Part shown: positions 37,882-47,379 of the stretch, piece after piece | Position numbering within the stretch: position 1 is the stretch's first letter | How the letters are laid out: the number at the start of each line of letters is the position of its first letter | Assembly (NCBI GenBank): GCA_016282915.1 | Contig: JAEELW010000042.1 | Span: forward strand, 1-64,000 | Reading direction: 5' to 3' | Source: Lachnospiraceae bacterium | GTDB lineage: Bacteria > Bacillota > Clostridia > Lachnospirales > Lachnospiraceae | Length of the DNA: 64,000 nt | Program-made: the position numbers and the translations under genes | Notes under the pieces: model-generated | Seen by the model: only the letters and a program-made list of their open reading frames with translations | Databases searched by the model: none | Told to the model about the DNA's origin: nothing

Positions 37882-38538
37882 ATGTTTGAAGTAAAGAATA
37901 TCTCCATGATCTACGACATGGACACGGATGCAAGGACTTATGCGCTGAAGGGTTTTGATCTGTCATTGCCCGATAAAGGGATGGTGGGGATCATTGGGCC
38001 TTCGGGCAGCGGAAAGAGCACGCTCATGTACTGCCTGTCCACGCTGAAGACGCCTACGGAAGGGAGCGTGGATTATAACGGTACCGAACTCACTTCCATC
38101 AGCGGCTCCGAGAGGGAAAGGCTGCGCAGGAAGGAATTCGGCTTCATTTTCCAGAAGCACTATCTGGTGCCTTATATGAGCGCGATGGACAACTGCCTGG
38201 TAGCGGCCGTGGAAAGGGGACCGGCGGTGCAGAAAAAGGCGGAGGATTTCCTTCAGGAGCTGGGTCTCGGGAAGAAAGAATGGAGCAAAAAGCCGTCAAA
38301 GCTTTCCGGTGGCCAGTGCCAGAGAGCAGCCATCGCAAGAGCCATGATCAACGATCCCGGCGTGATCTTTGCGGATGAACCTACGGCTTCGCTGGATCAC
38401 GAGAACGCCTATAACGTGATGAAGATCCTCAAGAAGTATTCCGACGAAAGACTGGTTCTTGTAGTCACCCATGACAGGAGCATCCTTCAGGATGCAGACC
38501 GCATCATCGAGATGTGGGACGGGGAGATAAGCCGATGA
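37882..38538 (+). CDS. ABC transporter ATPase
   Basis: GPSGSGKSTLM, LSGGQCQRAAIARAM, VIFADEPTASLD. Confidence 0.94.
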   Translation: MFEVKNISMIYDMDTDARTYALKGFDLSLPDKGMVGIIGPSGSGKSTLMYCLSTLKTPTEGSVDYNGTELTSISGSERERLRRKEFGFIFQKHYLVPYMSAMDNCLVAAVERGPAVQKKAEDFLQELGLGKKEWSKKPSKLSGGQCQRAAIARAMINDPGVIFADEPTASLDHENAYNVMKILKKYSDERLVLVVTHDRSILQDADRIIEMWDGEISR

Positions 38539-39626
38539 GACCTTTATCAGCGTTATACTATGTAAAAGAAAACAAGGGAAAGGCTCTGGTGGTCATTTTC
38601 CTGCTGCTCTTTACCCCCCTGCTCGCACTTGCGGGAAACTACATCAACAGTATATACTATTACTGGGACAGGGCCTCGGATTATTTCGACAGGCTTGCCG
38701 TCGTGAGCGGGGTTTCGGCGGATGAGGACGGAAAGGATTATGAGGAGCTGCGAAAGCGCCTGATGGCGGATGAGGACCTGATCGTTCTGGACCGCTCCGC
38801 ATACGGTTATCCGGGCCTGCCCTGGATCTGTACCATGGGCTTTGAGATGGGCAGCAGCTCGGTGGTCTTCAATTCGCCGGAGGATATGAAGACTGCATTT
38901 GCGGAGCTGGGGATCGAAGGGGATCTTTCGGATATAAAGGACGGCAGCGTGTGCGTATCCTCCGCCCTGGCCAGACAGTACGGGCTGAAGAAGGGCGATA
39001 CCGTGGATGCCTCCGTCCATAAGAATATCAGCGGGACATGGCGGCTCGACGCCATCCTGGAGGATGACAGCTATATCCTCTTCTATGTGGATCATACGGA
39101 TGTGACCTACCGCATGAATATCATTAGCCGGACGCACTCCGGGGATGAGCTGCGCAGCTATATCGAAGGGATCAGGGGAGAACTGAAGGGACATGTGGAT
39201 ACGAACCTCAGGACCGAGATCAAAAAGCAGTTTGCACCTTTTGAACTGATCTTCGGCGTCGGTATCGTTCTGTTATCCTCGATCCTTGCGGTGATCATCA
39301 ATTCGGTCATCACAGGTCTGTATATTGCGAGAAACTATGAGTTCGGCGTATACCGTGCCATCGGTCTGACAAAGAAGGAAGTCTTCGGGAAATGCGCGTC
39401 CGAGATCCTTCTGATGGACCTTCTGGCGATCGCTGCCGGGGCAGTGCTGATCCTTCTGTTCATCTTCCTCGGAAATGAACTGTATTACCGGCCGGCGGGA
39501 AAGTATCTGCCTTATATTTCAAAGATCGGTATCTATGGCTTCCTGGCATCGAACCTGCTGGTGATCCTGCCCACCATACTGCTGAAGGGACGCAGCATGT
39601 GCAGGGCGGATGTGACGGAGTTTTAG
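38535..39626 (+). CDS. FtsX-like ABC permease
   Basis: ATG overlaps ATPase stop; four TM topology, YEFGVYRAIGLTKKEVFGK. Confidence 0.87.
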   Translation: MRPLSALYYVKENKGKALVVIFLLLFTPLLALAGNYINSIYYYWDRASDYFDRLAVVSGVSADEDGKDYEELRKRLMADEDLIVLDRSAYGYPGLPWICTMGFEMGSSSVVFNSPEDMKTAFAELGIEGDLSDIKDGSVCVSSALARQYGLKKGDTVDASVHKNISGTWRLDAILEDDSYILFYVDHTDVTYRMNIISRTHSGDELRSYIEGIRGELKGHVDTNLRTEIKKQFAPFELIFGVGIVLLSSILAVIINSVITGLYIARNYEFGVYRAIGLTKKEVFGKCASEILLMDLLAIAAGAVLILLFIFLGNELYYRPAGKYLPYISKIGIYGFLASNLLVILPTILLKGRSMCRADVTEF

Positions 39627-39646
39627 TTAAGGAGAGGAGAAAGAGA

Positions 39647-40048
39647 ATGAAGAAAAAAACAGCCGTATTTGTTTTTGCTATATTGACAAGCATGCTCCTT
39701 GCGGGCTGCAGCCCCTATGTTTCCAGCTACAAGGCGCTGATGCTGATCACGACGGACTATTCGGATTCCGCGTCCATGAGTTTTTCTTCCTTTGAAGGGA
39801 CGAATGTTTTCAGCATGAAAGCAAAAGAAGACGGAGCAGTCCTTGCGTATACAGGGGAAGTAGAAGGCAGCGGCAGTGCAACGGTCTATTATGACGATGA
39901 CGGAACAAAGAAGGAACTGTTCAAGATCGCGGCAGGCGAAAAGACGGTCGACAGCATTCCGCTGGCAGGAGCCGGAAAAGTGTATGTGATCGTTGAGACG
40001 GACGGAAAGTGCGAGGACGGGGCATTCTTCTTTGATATCAAAGAATGA
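39647..40048 (+). CDS. Small lipoprotein
   Basis: MKKKTAVFVFAILTSMLLAGC lipobox. Confidence 0.82.
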   Translation: MKKKTAVFVFAILTSMLLAGCSPYVSSYKALMLITTDYSDSASMSFSSFEGTNVFSMKAKEDGAVLAYTGEVEGSGSATVYYDDDGTKKELFKIAAGEKTVDSIPLAGAGKVYVIVETDGKCEDGAFFFDIKE

Positions 40049-40086
40049 TCCGCTTTTGACAGGACGGAGGTAATCGAAAAGAAACA

Positions 40087-41292
40087 GTGACAGGGATCAT
40101 AACGTCGATCATATCATTGATCCTGCTGAGTCTGTTCTCGGCGGCATTTTCGGGCCATGCGGCAGCAGTGCTGGCGCTCGGGGGCGCGCTGATGATCGCC
40201 GTTACTGCGGGATACGTAAGGGACAGTGAGGGGAAGCGGCTGAAAGCACTGCAGCTTCTCCTTGCGGTCTTATTTTCGTTATGTACCGGAAAGTGGTGGG
40301 GCTGTTTCGTATTTGCCTGCCTCCTCTGGCCGGGATTGCCTGCAAGTGTTCTGATGGCAGACGGAACCCTTGTGTTCATTTTTCTGCTGCGACTTTTTGT
40401 GCCGGGCTATGATGCGGATGCACAATTGCAGGGAAGAGACGCCGGTTTCGTGGCAGCGTCCCTGATCGTGTGGCTTTTTGCGACTGCCGCAGTCTGCGCG
40501 CTCGCACAGCTCTTCCGTCATCTCCTTAAGAAAAAAGAGCGGAAGGAAGAGGAAGAGCGGAAGAGGATACAGAGCTACAGCCTGGGTGAGATGCACGAGA
40601 GCCGGCGCAGCAGGGAGCTGGCAAGACAGAGCTTTTATATCGACAGGAACGCCAGGCTCATCGAGCGCGAGAATATCAGCCGCAATATCCACAACAGTGT
40701 CGGCCATTCGATCACGGCCGCCATCATGACGCTGGATGCCGCGGACATGCTCTTTGAAAAGAAGCCGGAGGAAGCGCGCAAAAAGATGAATGACGCCACG
40801 GAGCGCATCCGCGGGAGCCTCGGCGCGATCCGCAGTGCGGTACGTGCCCTGGATAACGAAGCGGAAGATGTGAGTGTAAAGGATCTGATCTGCTGGTTTG
40901 ATAATATCGTGGATGAGTTCCAGATGGATACGGAGCGCAGCTGTGACCGGCTCTATGAGGTGTATGACAGGGAACAGCTCCTGCCCCGTGAACATGCGGA
41001 ATTTCTGACCGGTGCTCTGGAAGAGTGCCTTACCAACGGAGTGAAGCACGGAAAAGCGGAGCATTTCACCATCCGGCTTAGCGGTGACAGCGCGCATGTG
41101 CGTCTGGAGGTGGTGGATGACGGAAAGAGTGCGTTTAGTGATGCGAATGCAGAGGAACGGATCAAAAACGGCTTCGGCTTGAAGAAGCTCCTGGCCTATA
41201 CGGAAAGATGCGGGGGCGAAGCGGGCTTTCAGAACAAAGATGGTTTCCGGACCTTTATCGAACTGCCGCTGATCGTGTCTTCCGGGTATTGA
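40087..41292 (+). CDS. NarL-type sensor histidine kinase (HisKA_3)
   Basis: ENISRNIHNSVGHSITAAI, GALEECLTNGVKHG, GFGLKKLLAY. Confidence 0.9.
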   Translation: MTGIITSIISLILLSLFSAAFSGHAAAVLALGGALMIAVTAGYVRDSEGKRLKALQLLLAVLFSLCTGKWWGCFVFACLLWPGLPASVLMADGTLVFIFLLRLFVPGYDADAQLQGRDAGFVAASLIVWLFATAAVCALAQLFRHLLKKKERKEEEERKRIQSYSLGEMHESRRSRELARQSFYIDRNARLIERENISRNIHNSVGHSITAAIMTLDAADMLFEKKPEEARKKMNDATERIRGSLGAIRSAVRALDNEAEDVSVKDLICWFDNIVDEFQMDTERSCDRLYEVYDREQLLPREHAEFLTGALEECLTNGVKHGKAEHFTIRLSGDSAHVRLEVVDDGKSAFSDANAEERIKNGFGLKKLLAYTERCGGEAGFQNKDGFRTFIELPLIVSSGY

Positions 41293-41308
41293 AAGAAAGG
41301 AAAAAAGG

Positions 41309-41932
41309 ATGTATAAAGTTTTACTGGTTGATGATGAGCTGATGCTTCTGGAGAGTCTCGAGATCATCCTGTCCATGAACGATATGGAGATCGTCGGTAA
41401 AGCGCAGGACGGACGGGAAGCACTTGATATCTTAAGAACCGGCGCGGCCTGCGATGTGGCGCTGGTGGATCTGAATATGAAAGGGATGGGCGGCATCGAG
41501 CTGATCGGGCATATCAAACGCGCTTATCCCGATATCCGCATTCTGGTACTGACGACTTTTTACGATGATAAAAACATCACCGACGCGATCAGTAACGGGG
41601 CGGACGGCTATCTTTTAAAGGACAGCGGAAAGGACGCGATCCTGGGAGCCATCGGCCAGCTGATGAACGGCGTGAGCGTGCTGGATCCCAAGGTGATGAC
41701 GCGGCTCACGGCGCTGATGCAGAAGGCGCCTTCCGTGGATCTGTACGGCGAGATGACGGGGCGCGAACGCGAGGTGGCGTCGCTTCTGGCAAAAGGCCTG
41801 ACCAACCGGCAGATCGCCGATCAGTTATATGTTTCCGAAGGGACGGTCAAAAATTATATTTCTTCGATCTATGACAAAACGGGCATTCACGACCGCGTCA
41901 AGCTGGTGGTGGCACTGTCGGGGAAAGGGTGA
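41309..41932 (+). CDS. NarL/LuxR-family response regulator
   Basis: VLLVDDELMLLES, MTGREREVASLLAKGLTNRQIADQLYVSEGTVKNYI. Confidence 0.95.
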   Translation: MYKVLLVDDELMLLESLEIILSMNDMEIVGKAQDGREALDILRTGAACDVALVDLNMKGMGGIELIGHIKRAYPDIRILVLTTFYDDKNITDAISNGADGYLLKDSGKDAILGAIGQLMNGVSVLDPKVMTRLTALMQKAPSVDLYGEMTGREREVASLLAKGLTNRQIADQLYVSEGTVKNYISSIYDKTGIHDRVKLVVALSGKG

Positions 41933-42289
41933 GGAAGATAGTAACCTGGCTTGGTATGACAAGGCGTTTGCGCGAATTCCGAGCAGGTCTGTATTAGACT
42001 GATTTTGGACCGGTACCTTTCTATGCGTGGATAGAATAAAACCGGGCAACATAGAGGATAACATAAATCACCGAAGGTATCTCCGGTTCAGATCTCTGAA
42101 TCTATCGTAGACAAACCGTCTGATCACGAGGAATATGAGGAAGATGAACAGGAAGAGGAATATGAAATCGAGGATTCAGGGTCGTCCTTTGATGATTGGG
42201 TTATACCGGGAGTTCAGGAATACGAGGCCAGTTCCCTGATCGCTGTCAGACCGGGTGGAAAGTTCGTTGAAGATGAATCTATATGGGTA

Positions 42290-43003
42290 ATGTCATCTAT
42301 AGAGATGATCTATGATTTTGGAGCAGGCTATGGAAATACTGTGGTAAAACAATCGAACGGAAATCCGTATAATCCGCTTGATGAGAGAGAAGTCCGTTAT
42401 TCGTTTGACGGATCGGTTTTTTCCGAAATTGATGAATCAGATGGTAATCCATATCTGTCATATTCTACTATGAGCTATGGTGTGGGTTTTACCTATTTTG
42501 AAAATCTTAAATACCCAAAGCAATCTGGATTTTTTTATGGAGGATCTGAATTTTTCGAGCCAAAAGGTATATGGTATTCATCTTCCTATCCGAATGACGT
42601 TGACGGTGCAATGAAATGCTTTAAACTTAATCCGTCCACAAAACAAGCAGCGATATTTAAAGTGAAGGTAAACGATCTTGGAAAACTGGATGTACCGCAG
42701 GGAAATCTGTGTATATATGATTATTCTTATGATGAAAAGGATCATATTCTGGAGTTTTATAAGGGAAAGAAAGATCACGCCGGCTATGATCTGTATCCAA
42801 ATCATGATGTAGGTGAGAAATTTTATGAAGGAACCATGCGGCCAACGAATGTAGGATGTACACGTCTGGACGGGATTTATTGCGGAAAAGGAGATCCTGT
42901 AAACAGCTACTACCTGTTATTCAAGCTGGATGATTTTACAAACGATAGCACAGAACGACATCTGGAGGAGGCTATGAAACAATATGATATTCATTTTGAT
43001 TGA
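42290..43003 (+). CDS. Hypothetical protein, probably 5'-truncated (frame open from 42062 without a usable start)
   Basis: Frame extends upstream as HKSPKVSPVQISESIVDKPSDHEEYEEDEQEEEYEIEDSG from a TAA at 42059; no obvious SD at 42290. Confidence 0.45.
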   Translation: MSSIEMIYDFGAGYGNTVVKQSNGNPYNPLDEREVRYSFDGSVFSEIDESDGNPYLSYSTMSYGVGFTYFENLKYPKQSGFFYGGSEFFEPKGIWYSSSYPNDVDGAMKCFKLNPSTKQAAIFKVKVNDLGKLDVPQGNLCIYDYSYDEKDHILEFYKGKKDHAGYDLYPNHDVGEKFYEGTMRPTNVGCTRLDGIYCGKGDPVNSYYLLFKLDDFTNDSTERHLEEAMKQYDIHFD

Positions 43004-43141
43004 CCAAGCGACACTATTGTTTTCTTGGTAAAATTGATCCGATGTATTTAGTTCGAAAACATTGGCGCATTCTGCATATGAACACGATTAATAGTTTGAA
43101 AGAATATTAACAGACACGTCGGGAAAGGATCTGTAAGACAT

Positions 43142-43675
43142 ATGAATGATACGAAAAAAGTGAAGATCATCGTTGCTGCGGTTCTTGTTGTTGCAGCATT
43201 GGCCGTTGCGCTTATCAATGTGTTAAATCTTACTAAAGAAGCGGAAAAGGTTCCGGAACCTGAGAATGAACAGACAGAATATCAGATGTCGGAAAAATCC
43301 CGCTTTTATCATAATGTTTACAATGCCTGCTACAATTACGCCCTGGGTGAAGACCGTATGGAAACAGATCTGGCATATGATGAAGCCTGGCTGACGGATA
43401 CGGATCCTTCTGTTGTAAACGCCGCAAAAGACGGACTGTCAGATGGAGAGTCTACAAAAGCAAAAAGAGAAGAAATCAGCAATAATGCCGCAAAAAGGCA
43501 GGAGTACTATAATGCTGCTTACAATCATGCTCTGGGTCAGGACAAACTTAAGACCTCTCTTGTCTATGATGAGGCCTGGCTCAACGATCCGGACGAAGTG
43601 ATCTCGAAAGCGGCAAAGGAAGGCCTGGTAGACGGAGAGGCCGATAAAAAGATATATGATTCAATTGTAAAATAG
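43142..43675 (+). CDS. Membrane-anchored hypothetical protein with internal duplication
   Basis: N-terminal TM; YNACYNYALGEDRMETDLAYDEAWL and YNAAYNHALGQDKLKTSLVYDEAWL repeats. Confidence 0.65.
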   Translation: MNDTKKVKIIVAAVLVVAALAVALINVLNLTKEAEKVPEPENEQTEYQMSEKSRFYHNVYNACYNYALGEDRMETDLAYDEAWLTDTDPSVVNAAKDGLSDGESTKAKREEISNNAAKRQEYYNAAYNHALGQDKLKTSLVYDEAWLNDPDEVISKAAKEGLVDGEADKKIYDSIVK

Positions 43676-43695
43676 AAAAGATGCATTTACCGGCA

Positions 43696-44481
43696 TCAGT
43701 TTTGTGGATTCCTCTTCCGCTTTTCATACAGATAAATGGCGGTTCTGATCGTCCATATGATAAACAGGAATATCAGGCCTGCCTGAACGTGACTGTTTCC
43801 AAACACAAATCCCAGGATCAGAAGAAGGAATAGAACTGCGTCTATGATGAGGAAGATCCTTGAGAGATCCTTTTTGGATTTTTCTTTAAGATTTACCTGA
43901 AGGGATGCTTTCGCATCCATTATCCGGCCTGCAGGCAGAGCAACTATATTCGAAGATGTTTCCTGAATGCTTAACCAGGGATAAAGCAGTGTGATCAGCA
44001 TTTCCCATTGGATCATTCCGGATTTTCCATCGAGTGGTATGAGCAGCTTCAGGGTCCAGGAAGAGTTATTCGCATTTAGTGCCCCATCCAGTTTTTCCAG
44101 GGAATTAATGAGCTTAAAAATCGTGCAGGCCTTGTTGAGATTGATATATTCGCTGAATCCTACAGTGATCTCGGAAGTGGAGTGGCTGATATCGAAATGC
44201 GATATCCCTTTTCCGGCCAGCATCACAATTGATGTCTCCTTATCTATTTCGGGCAGGTTGTTGAATGCTTCAGGGGGTAAGACGCTGCCTACCTGAGCAG
44301 CAAGCAGACCACCGAAATTACAGGCAGCCTGTGCTTCGCTTAAAGCCGTAATCTCGAGATTTATAAGCTGTTCTTTTATACTCGGATCATTGTTCGCTTT
44401 TTCATATACAAGCCCGATCTCATCCAATAATCCGCTTTCCCAACACAGCTGTAATCCACCGTTTATATTTGTATTTTCCAT
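43696..44481 (-). CDS. Hypothetical protein with two C-terminal TM segments
   Basis: Start MENTNINGG at 44481 after GGAG; hydrophobic hairpin near the C-terminus. Confidence 0.65.
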   Translation of the reverse strand: MENTNINGGLQLCWESGLLDEIGLVYEKANNDPSIKEQLINLEITALSEAQAACNFGGLLAAQVGSVLPPEAFNNLPEIDKETSIVMLAGKGISHFDISHSTSEITVGFSEYINLNKACTIFKLINSLEKLDGALNANNSSWTLKLLIPLDGKSGMIQWEMLITLLYPWLSIQETSSNIVALPAGRIMDAKASLQVNLKEKSKKDLSRIFLIIDAVLFLLLILGFVFGNSHVQAGLIFLFIIWTIRTAIYLYEKRKRNPQN

Positions 44482-44786
44482 ATTTTTATCTCCAGTTTGT
44501 TGTACTTTTGTTTTGTTGACTCTCTGTAGGACCATGGTAATTATGTAAAATACATAGTCATTATCGCACAATACAGAATTGTTGTAAATCCATGTGATTT
44601 TGGTATACGCTATGGTGGTCATTGTCTGAAAAGCATTCTTTGTCCCGGACAGTCTGACTGATCGCTAAGCTCAGTATATCATGGGCAGCCGGTCAGAGAG
44701 CCGCCTGTTGAGCGACCCTGAAACATAAGGCCGGGAGTATATTCAGATCAGCGCATATATCGGGGGCTTGAGTCATTTGAATATTA

Positions 44787-44815
44787 TTGAGAGCGTCCGT
44801 TAAAAGTGCTATTAT
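44787..44815 (+). promoter_or_regulatory. SigA promoter TTGAGA-N17-TATTAT
   Basis: TTGAGA 44787-44792, TATTAT 44810-44815 upstream of hydrolase. Confidence 0.55.
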
Positions 44816-44965
44816 TATCGGAAAGTTGAGGACGGTCGTATAAAGCGGTGATCAGGATCGATCCGGCAAGACCGGAGAGCGAAGCTGATACAGAAGGAAA
44901 AAGCCGATAAAGAAAATGAAAAACGGATGGCATATCATGCGAGGATCGAAGAGAGGAGAAAGGGA

Positions 44966-45757
44966 ATGGAGCAATACAGAGAGAAATGGCTTGAGAAACA
45001 TCGTTTGACAGAAGAAAGTAAACGTAAGCGGCTGGAGGTACCAAAGGGGTTTTCTTCGTATTCCAATATCCGTGAGGATCATGAGCAGATCCTTTTATGT
45101 CTTCATGGCTTCGGAGGTGATAAAGAGAGTTCCGTTATTGCGGCATTACGGGATGAACTTGATAAAAAGGGGATCGGTGTGGCAGCTTTTGACTGGCCGG
45201 CTCATGGAAAGAGTATGGCAAAGGATGAGGAATTCCGTGTAGAAGAGTGTCTGTCATATCTGGATCATGCCGTTGCAGCGCTTGAGGAAAAATGGAAGGG
45301 GAAAGCACTGAACGCTTTTGCAACAAGCTTTGGCGGGTATATTACGATGCTGTATCTGGACAGAAATCCCTCGGCGTTCTCCCGGGTGATCCTCCGTTCG
45401 CCGGCGATCAGGATGGATAAAGTGTTTCGAAATCTTCTGTCGGATGAAGAATTCAATAAGTTGAAGTCCGGAGAAAAACTGACTCTGGGTTATGAACGGC
45501 CCATGCAGATCGCATATGATTTCTATGAGGATCTGGAAAAAAACAGACTCTTTGAAAAAGCGTGCCATACCGGGGATATCCTGATCATGCAGGGCGATAA
45601 GGATGATGTGGTGGATCCGGAAGACACAAAAGAATACGCAGACAGGATACATGCAGGATGGAAGGTCTTTGAGGGAACAGATCACAGGTACAAAAGACCG
45701 GGGGAATTGGAACAGATCGTTAAAACAACGGAGCGATTTCTTCTGGAAGAACACTAA
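44966..45757 (+). CDS. Alpha/beta hydrolase
   Basis: LLCLHGFGGDKESS, FDWPAHGKS, NAFATSFGGYITMLY, GDKDDVVDPEDTK. Confidence 0.85.
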   Translation: MEQYREKWLEKHRLTEESKRKRLEVPKGFSSYSNIREDHEQILLCLHGFGGDKESSVIAALRDELDKKGIGVAAFDWPAHGKSMAKDEEFRVEECLSYLDHAVAALEEKWKGKALNAFATSFGGYITMLYLDRNPSAFSRVILRSPAIRMDKVFRNLLSDEEFNKLKSGEKLTLGYERPMQIAYDFYEDLEKNRLFEKACHTGDILIMQGDKDDVVDPEDTKEYADRIHAGWKVFEGTDHRYKRPGELEQIVKTTERFLLEEH

Positions 45758-45833
45758 AAACAGGCCGGCAAATTCTGAGCGGCGCTCCAAAGGGCCGCAT
45801 CCGGCGTTATTGTTCCCCGCGATGCTGCCGCAC

Positions 45834-45862
45834 TTGTTTTTTGAAAGGCTTTCATGTATAAT
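45834..45862 (+). promoter_or_regulatory. SigA promoter TTGTTT-N17-TATAAT
   Basis: TTGTTT 45834-45839, TATAAT 45857-45862. Confidence 0.6.
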
Positions 45863-45885
45863 CTCTGCGGTAAAGGAGATTAGCA

Positions 45886-47370
45886 ATGCTTTTTAATTCG
45901 ATCCCGTTTTTGATTTTTTTCCCCATAGTCATCCTGATCTATTATATCCTTCCGGGAAAGATCAAGCGACTCTGGCTCCTGGCAGCCAGTTATTTTTTCT
46001 ATATGTCCTGGAACGCGAAATATGTGCTCCTGATCCTCTTTTCCACGGTAGCGACCTATGCGGCCGGACGGCTGATGGAGCGGGCAAAGGAGAAGAAGGG
46101 CAAAAAAACCATCCTGATCCTGGTGATCGCCATGAATCTGGGACTTCTGTTCTTTTTCAAGTATTTTGATTTCGTATTGTCGAACCTGAACGCCGTGCTG
46201 CGCATCCTGCATGTGCAGGCGGTGCAGAGTCCTTTCAGTCTGCTTTTGCCTGTGGGAATCTCCTTCTATACCTTCCAGAGCCTGGGCTATACCATCGATG
46301 TGTACCGGGAAAAGATACCGGCGGAAAAGAACTTCCTTGACTATGCGCTGTTTGTGAGCTTCTTTCCGCAGCTGGTGGCCGGTCCCATCGAACGCAGCGG
46401 CAGCCTGCTGACACAGGTGAAGGAATGCTCGAAGAAACGCCTCTGGACCTGGGACGGGATCAGTTCCGGTTTCGGATTGATGCTTTGGGGCTTCTTTATG
46501 AAGATGTGCATAGCCGACAGGATCTCGATCTTTGTGGATGCCGTCTTTAACAATGTCTATGCCTGCGGTACCGTGGAAACGGTACTCGGGGCCGGGGCGT
46601 TCGCGATCCAGATCTATGCGGATTTCGCCGGGTATTCGGCTATCGCCATCGGAGCGGCCCGTATGATGGGCTTTACGCTGATGGAAAACTTCAACGCACC
46701 GTATTTTGCCGAGAGCATCGGGGAATTCTGGCGGCGCTGGCACATCTCTTTAAGCACCTGGTTCCGCGATTATGTCTATATCCCCCTGGGCGGGAACCGC
46801 AAGGGAACGTTCCGGAAATATGTGAATCTGATGATCACTTTTCTGCTGAGCGGCCTCTGGCACGGGGCGCTCTGGAGCTATGTTTTCTGGGGGGCGATCC
46901 ACGGTTTCTATCAGATCGCCGGGAGCGTGCTGAAGCCTGTCCGTGAGAAAGCGGTGAAGCTTTTGAAATTCCGGGAGGATTCCTTCAGCTTTCACTTCGG
47001 GCGGAAACTCATCACTTTTGTTCTGGTTTCCTTTGCATGGATCTTTTTCCGTATGCATTCGCTGCGTCTGTCCCTGGAATATATCCGCAGGATGTTTGTG
47101 AAATTCAATCCCTGGGTACTGGTAGACGGCAGCATGTATAACTGGGCGCTGGACCGTCGGGAAGCGGGGATACTCTTCCTCGGACTCTTCCTTATGCTGC
47201 TTGTCGCGCTCCTGCGGGAATACAGAAAAACGGATATCGGAGAATTCCTCTTAAAACAGGATCTCTGGTTCCGCTGGCTGGTGTTCATCCTCCTCATCCT
47301 TGCGGTGGTCGTATGGGGAGAATACGGTATAAACTTTGACTCGTCGAAGTTTATCTATTTTGATTTCTAG
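45886..47370 (+). CDS. MBOAT-family O-acyltransferase (AlgI/DltB-like)
   Basis: Polytopic; SLGYTIDVYREKIPAEKNFLDYALFVSFFPQLVAGPIER; FWRRWHISLSTWFRDYVYIPLGGNRKG; LLSGLWHGALW. Confidence 0.95.
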   Translation: MLFNSIPFLIFFPIVILIYYILPGKIKRLWLLAASYFFYMSWNAKYVLLILFSTVATYAAGRLMERAKEKKGKKTILILVIAMNLGLLFFFKYFDFVLSNLNAVLRILHVQAVQSPFSLLLPVGISFYTFQSLGYTIDVYREKIPAEKNFLDYALFVSFFPQLVAGPIERSGSLLTQVKECSKKRLWTWDGISSGFGLMLWGFFMKMCIADRISIFVDAVFNNVYACGTVETVLGAGAFAIQIYADFAGYSAIAIGAARMMGFTLMENFNAPYFAESIGEFWRRWHISLSTWFRDYVYIPLGGNRKGTFRKYVNLMITFLLSGLWHGALWSYVFWGAIHGFYQIAGSVLKPVREKAVKLLKFREDSFSFHFGRKLITFVLVSFAWIFFRMHSLRLSLEYIRRMFVKFNPWVLVDGSMYNWALDRREAGILFLGLFLMLLVALLREYRKTDIGEFLLKQDLWFRWLVFILLILAVVVWGEYGINFDSSKFIYFDF

Positions 47371-47379
47371 GAGGCGGAA

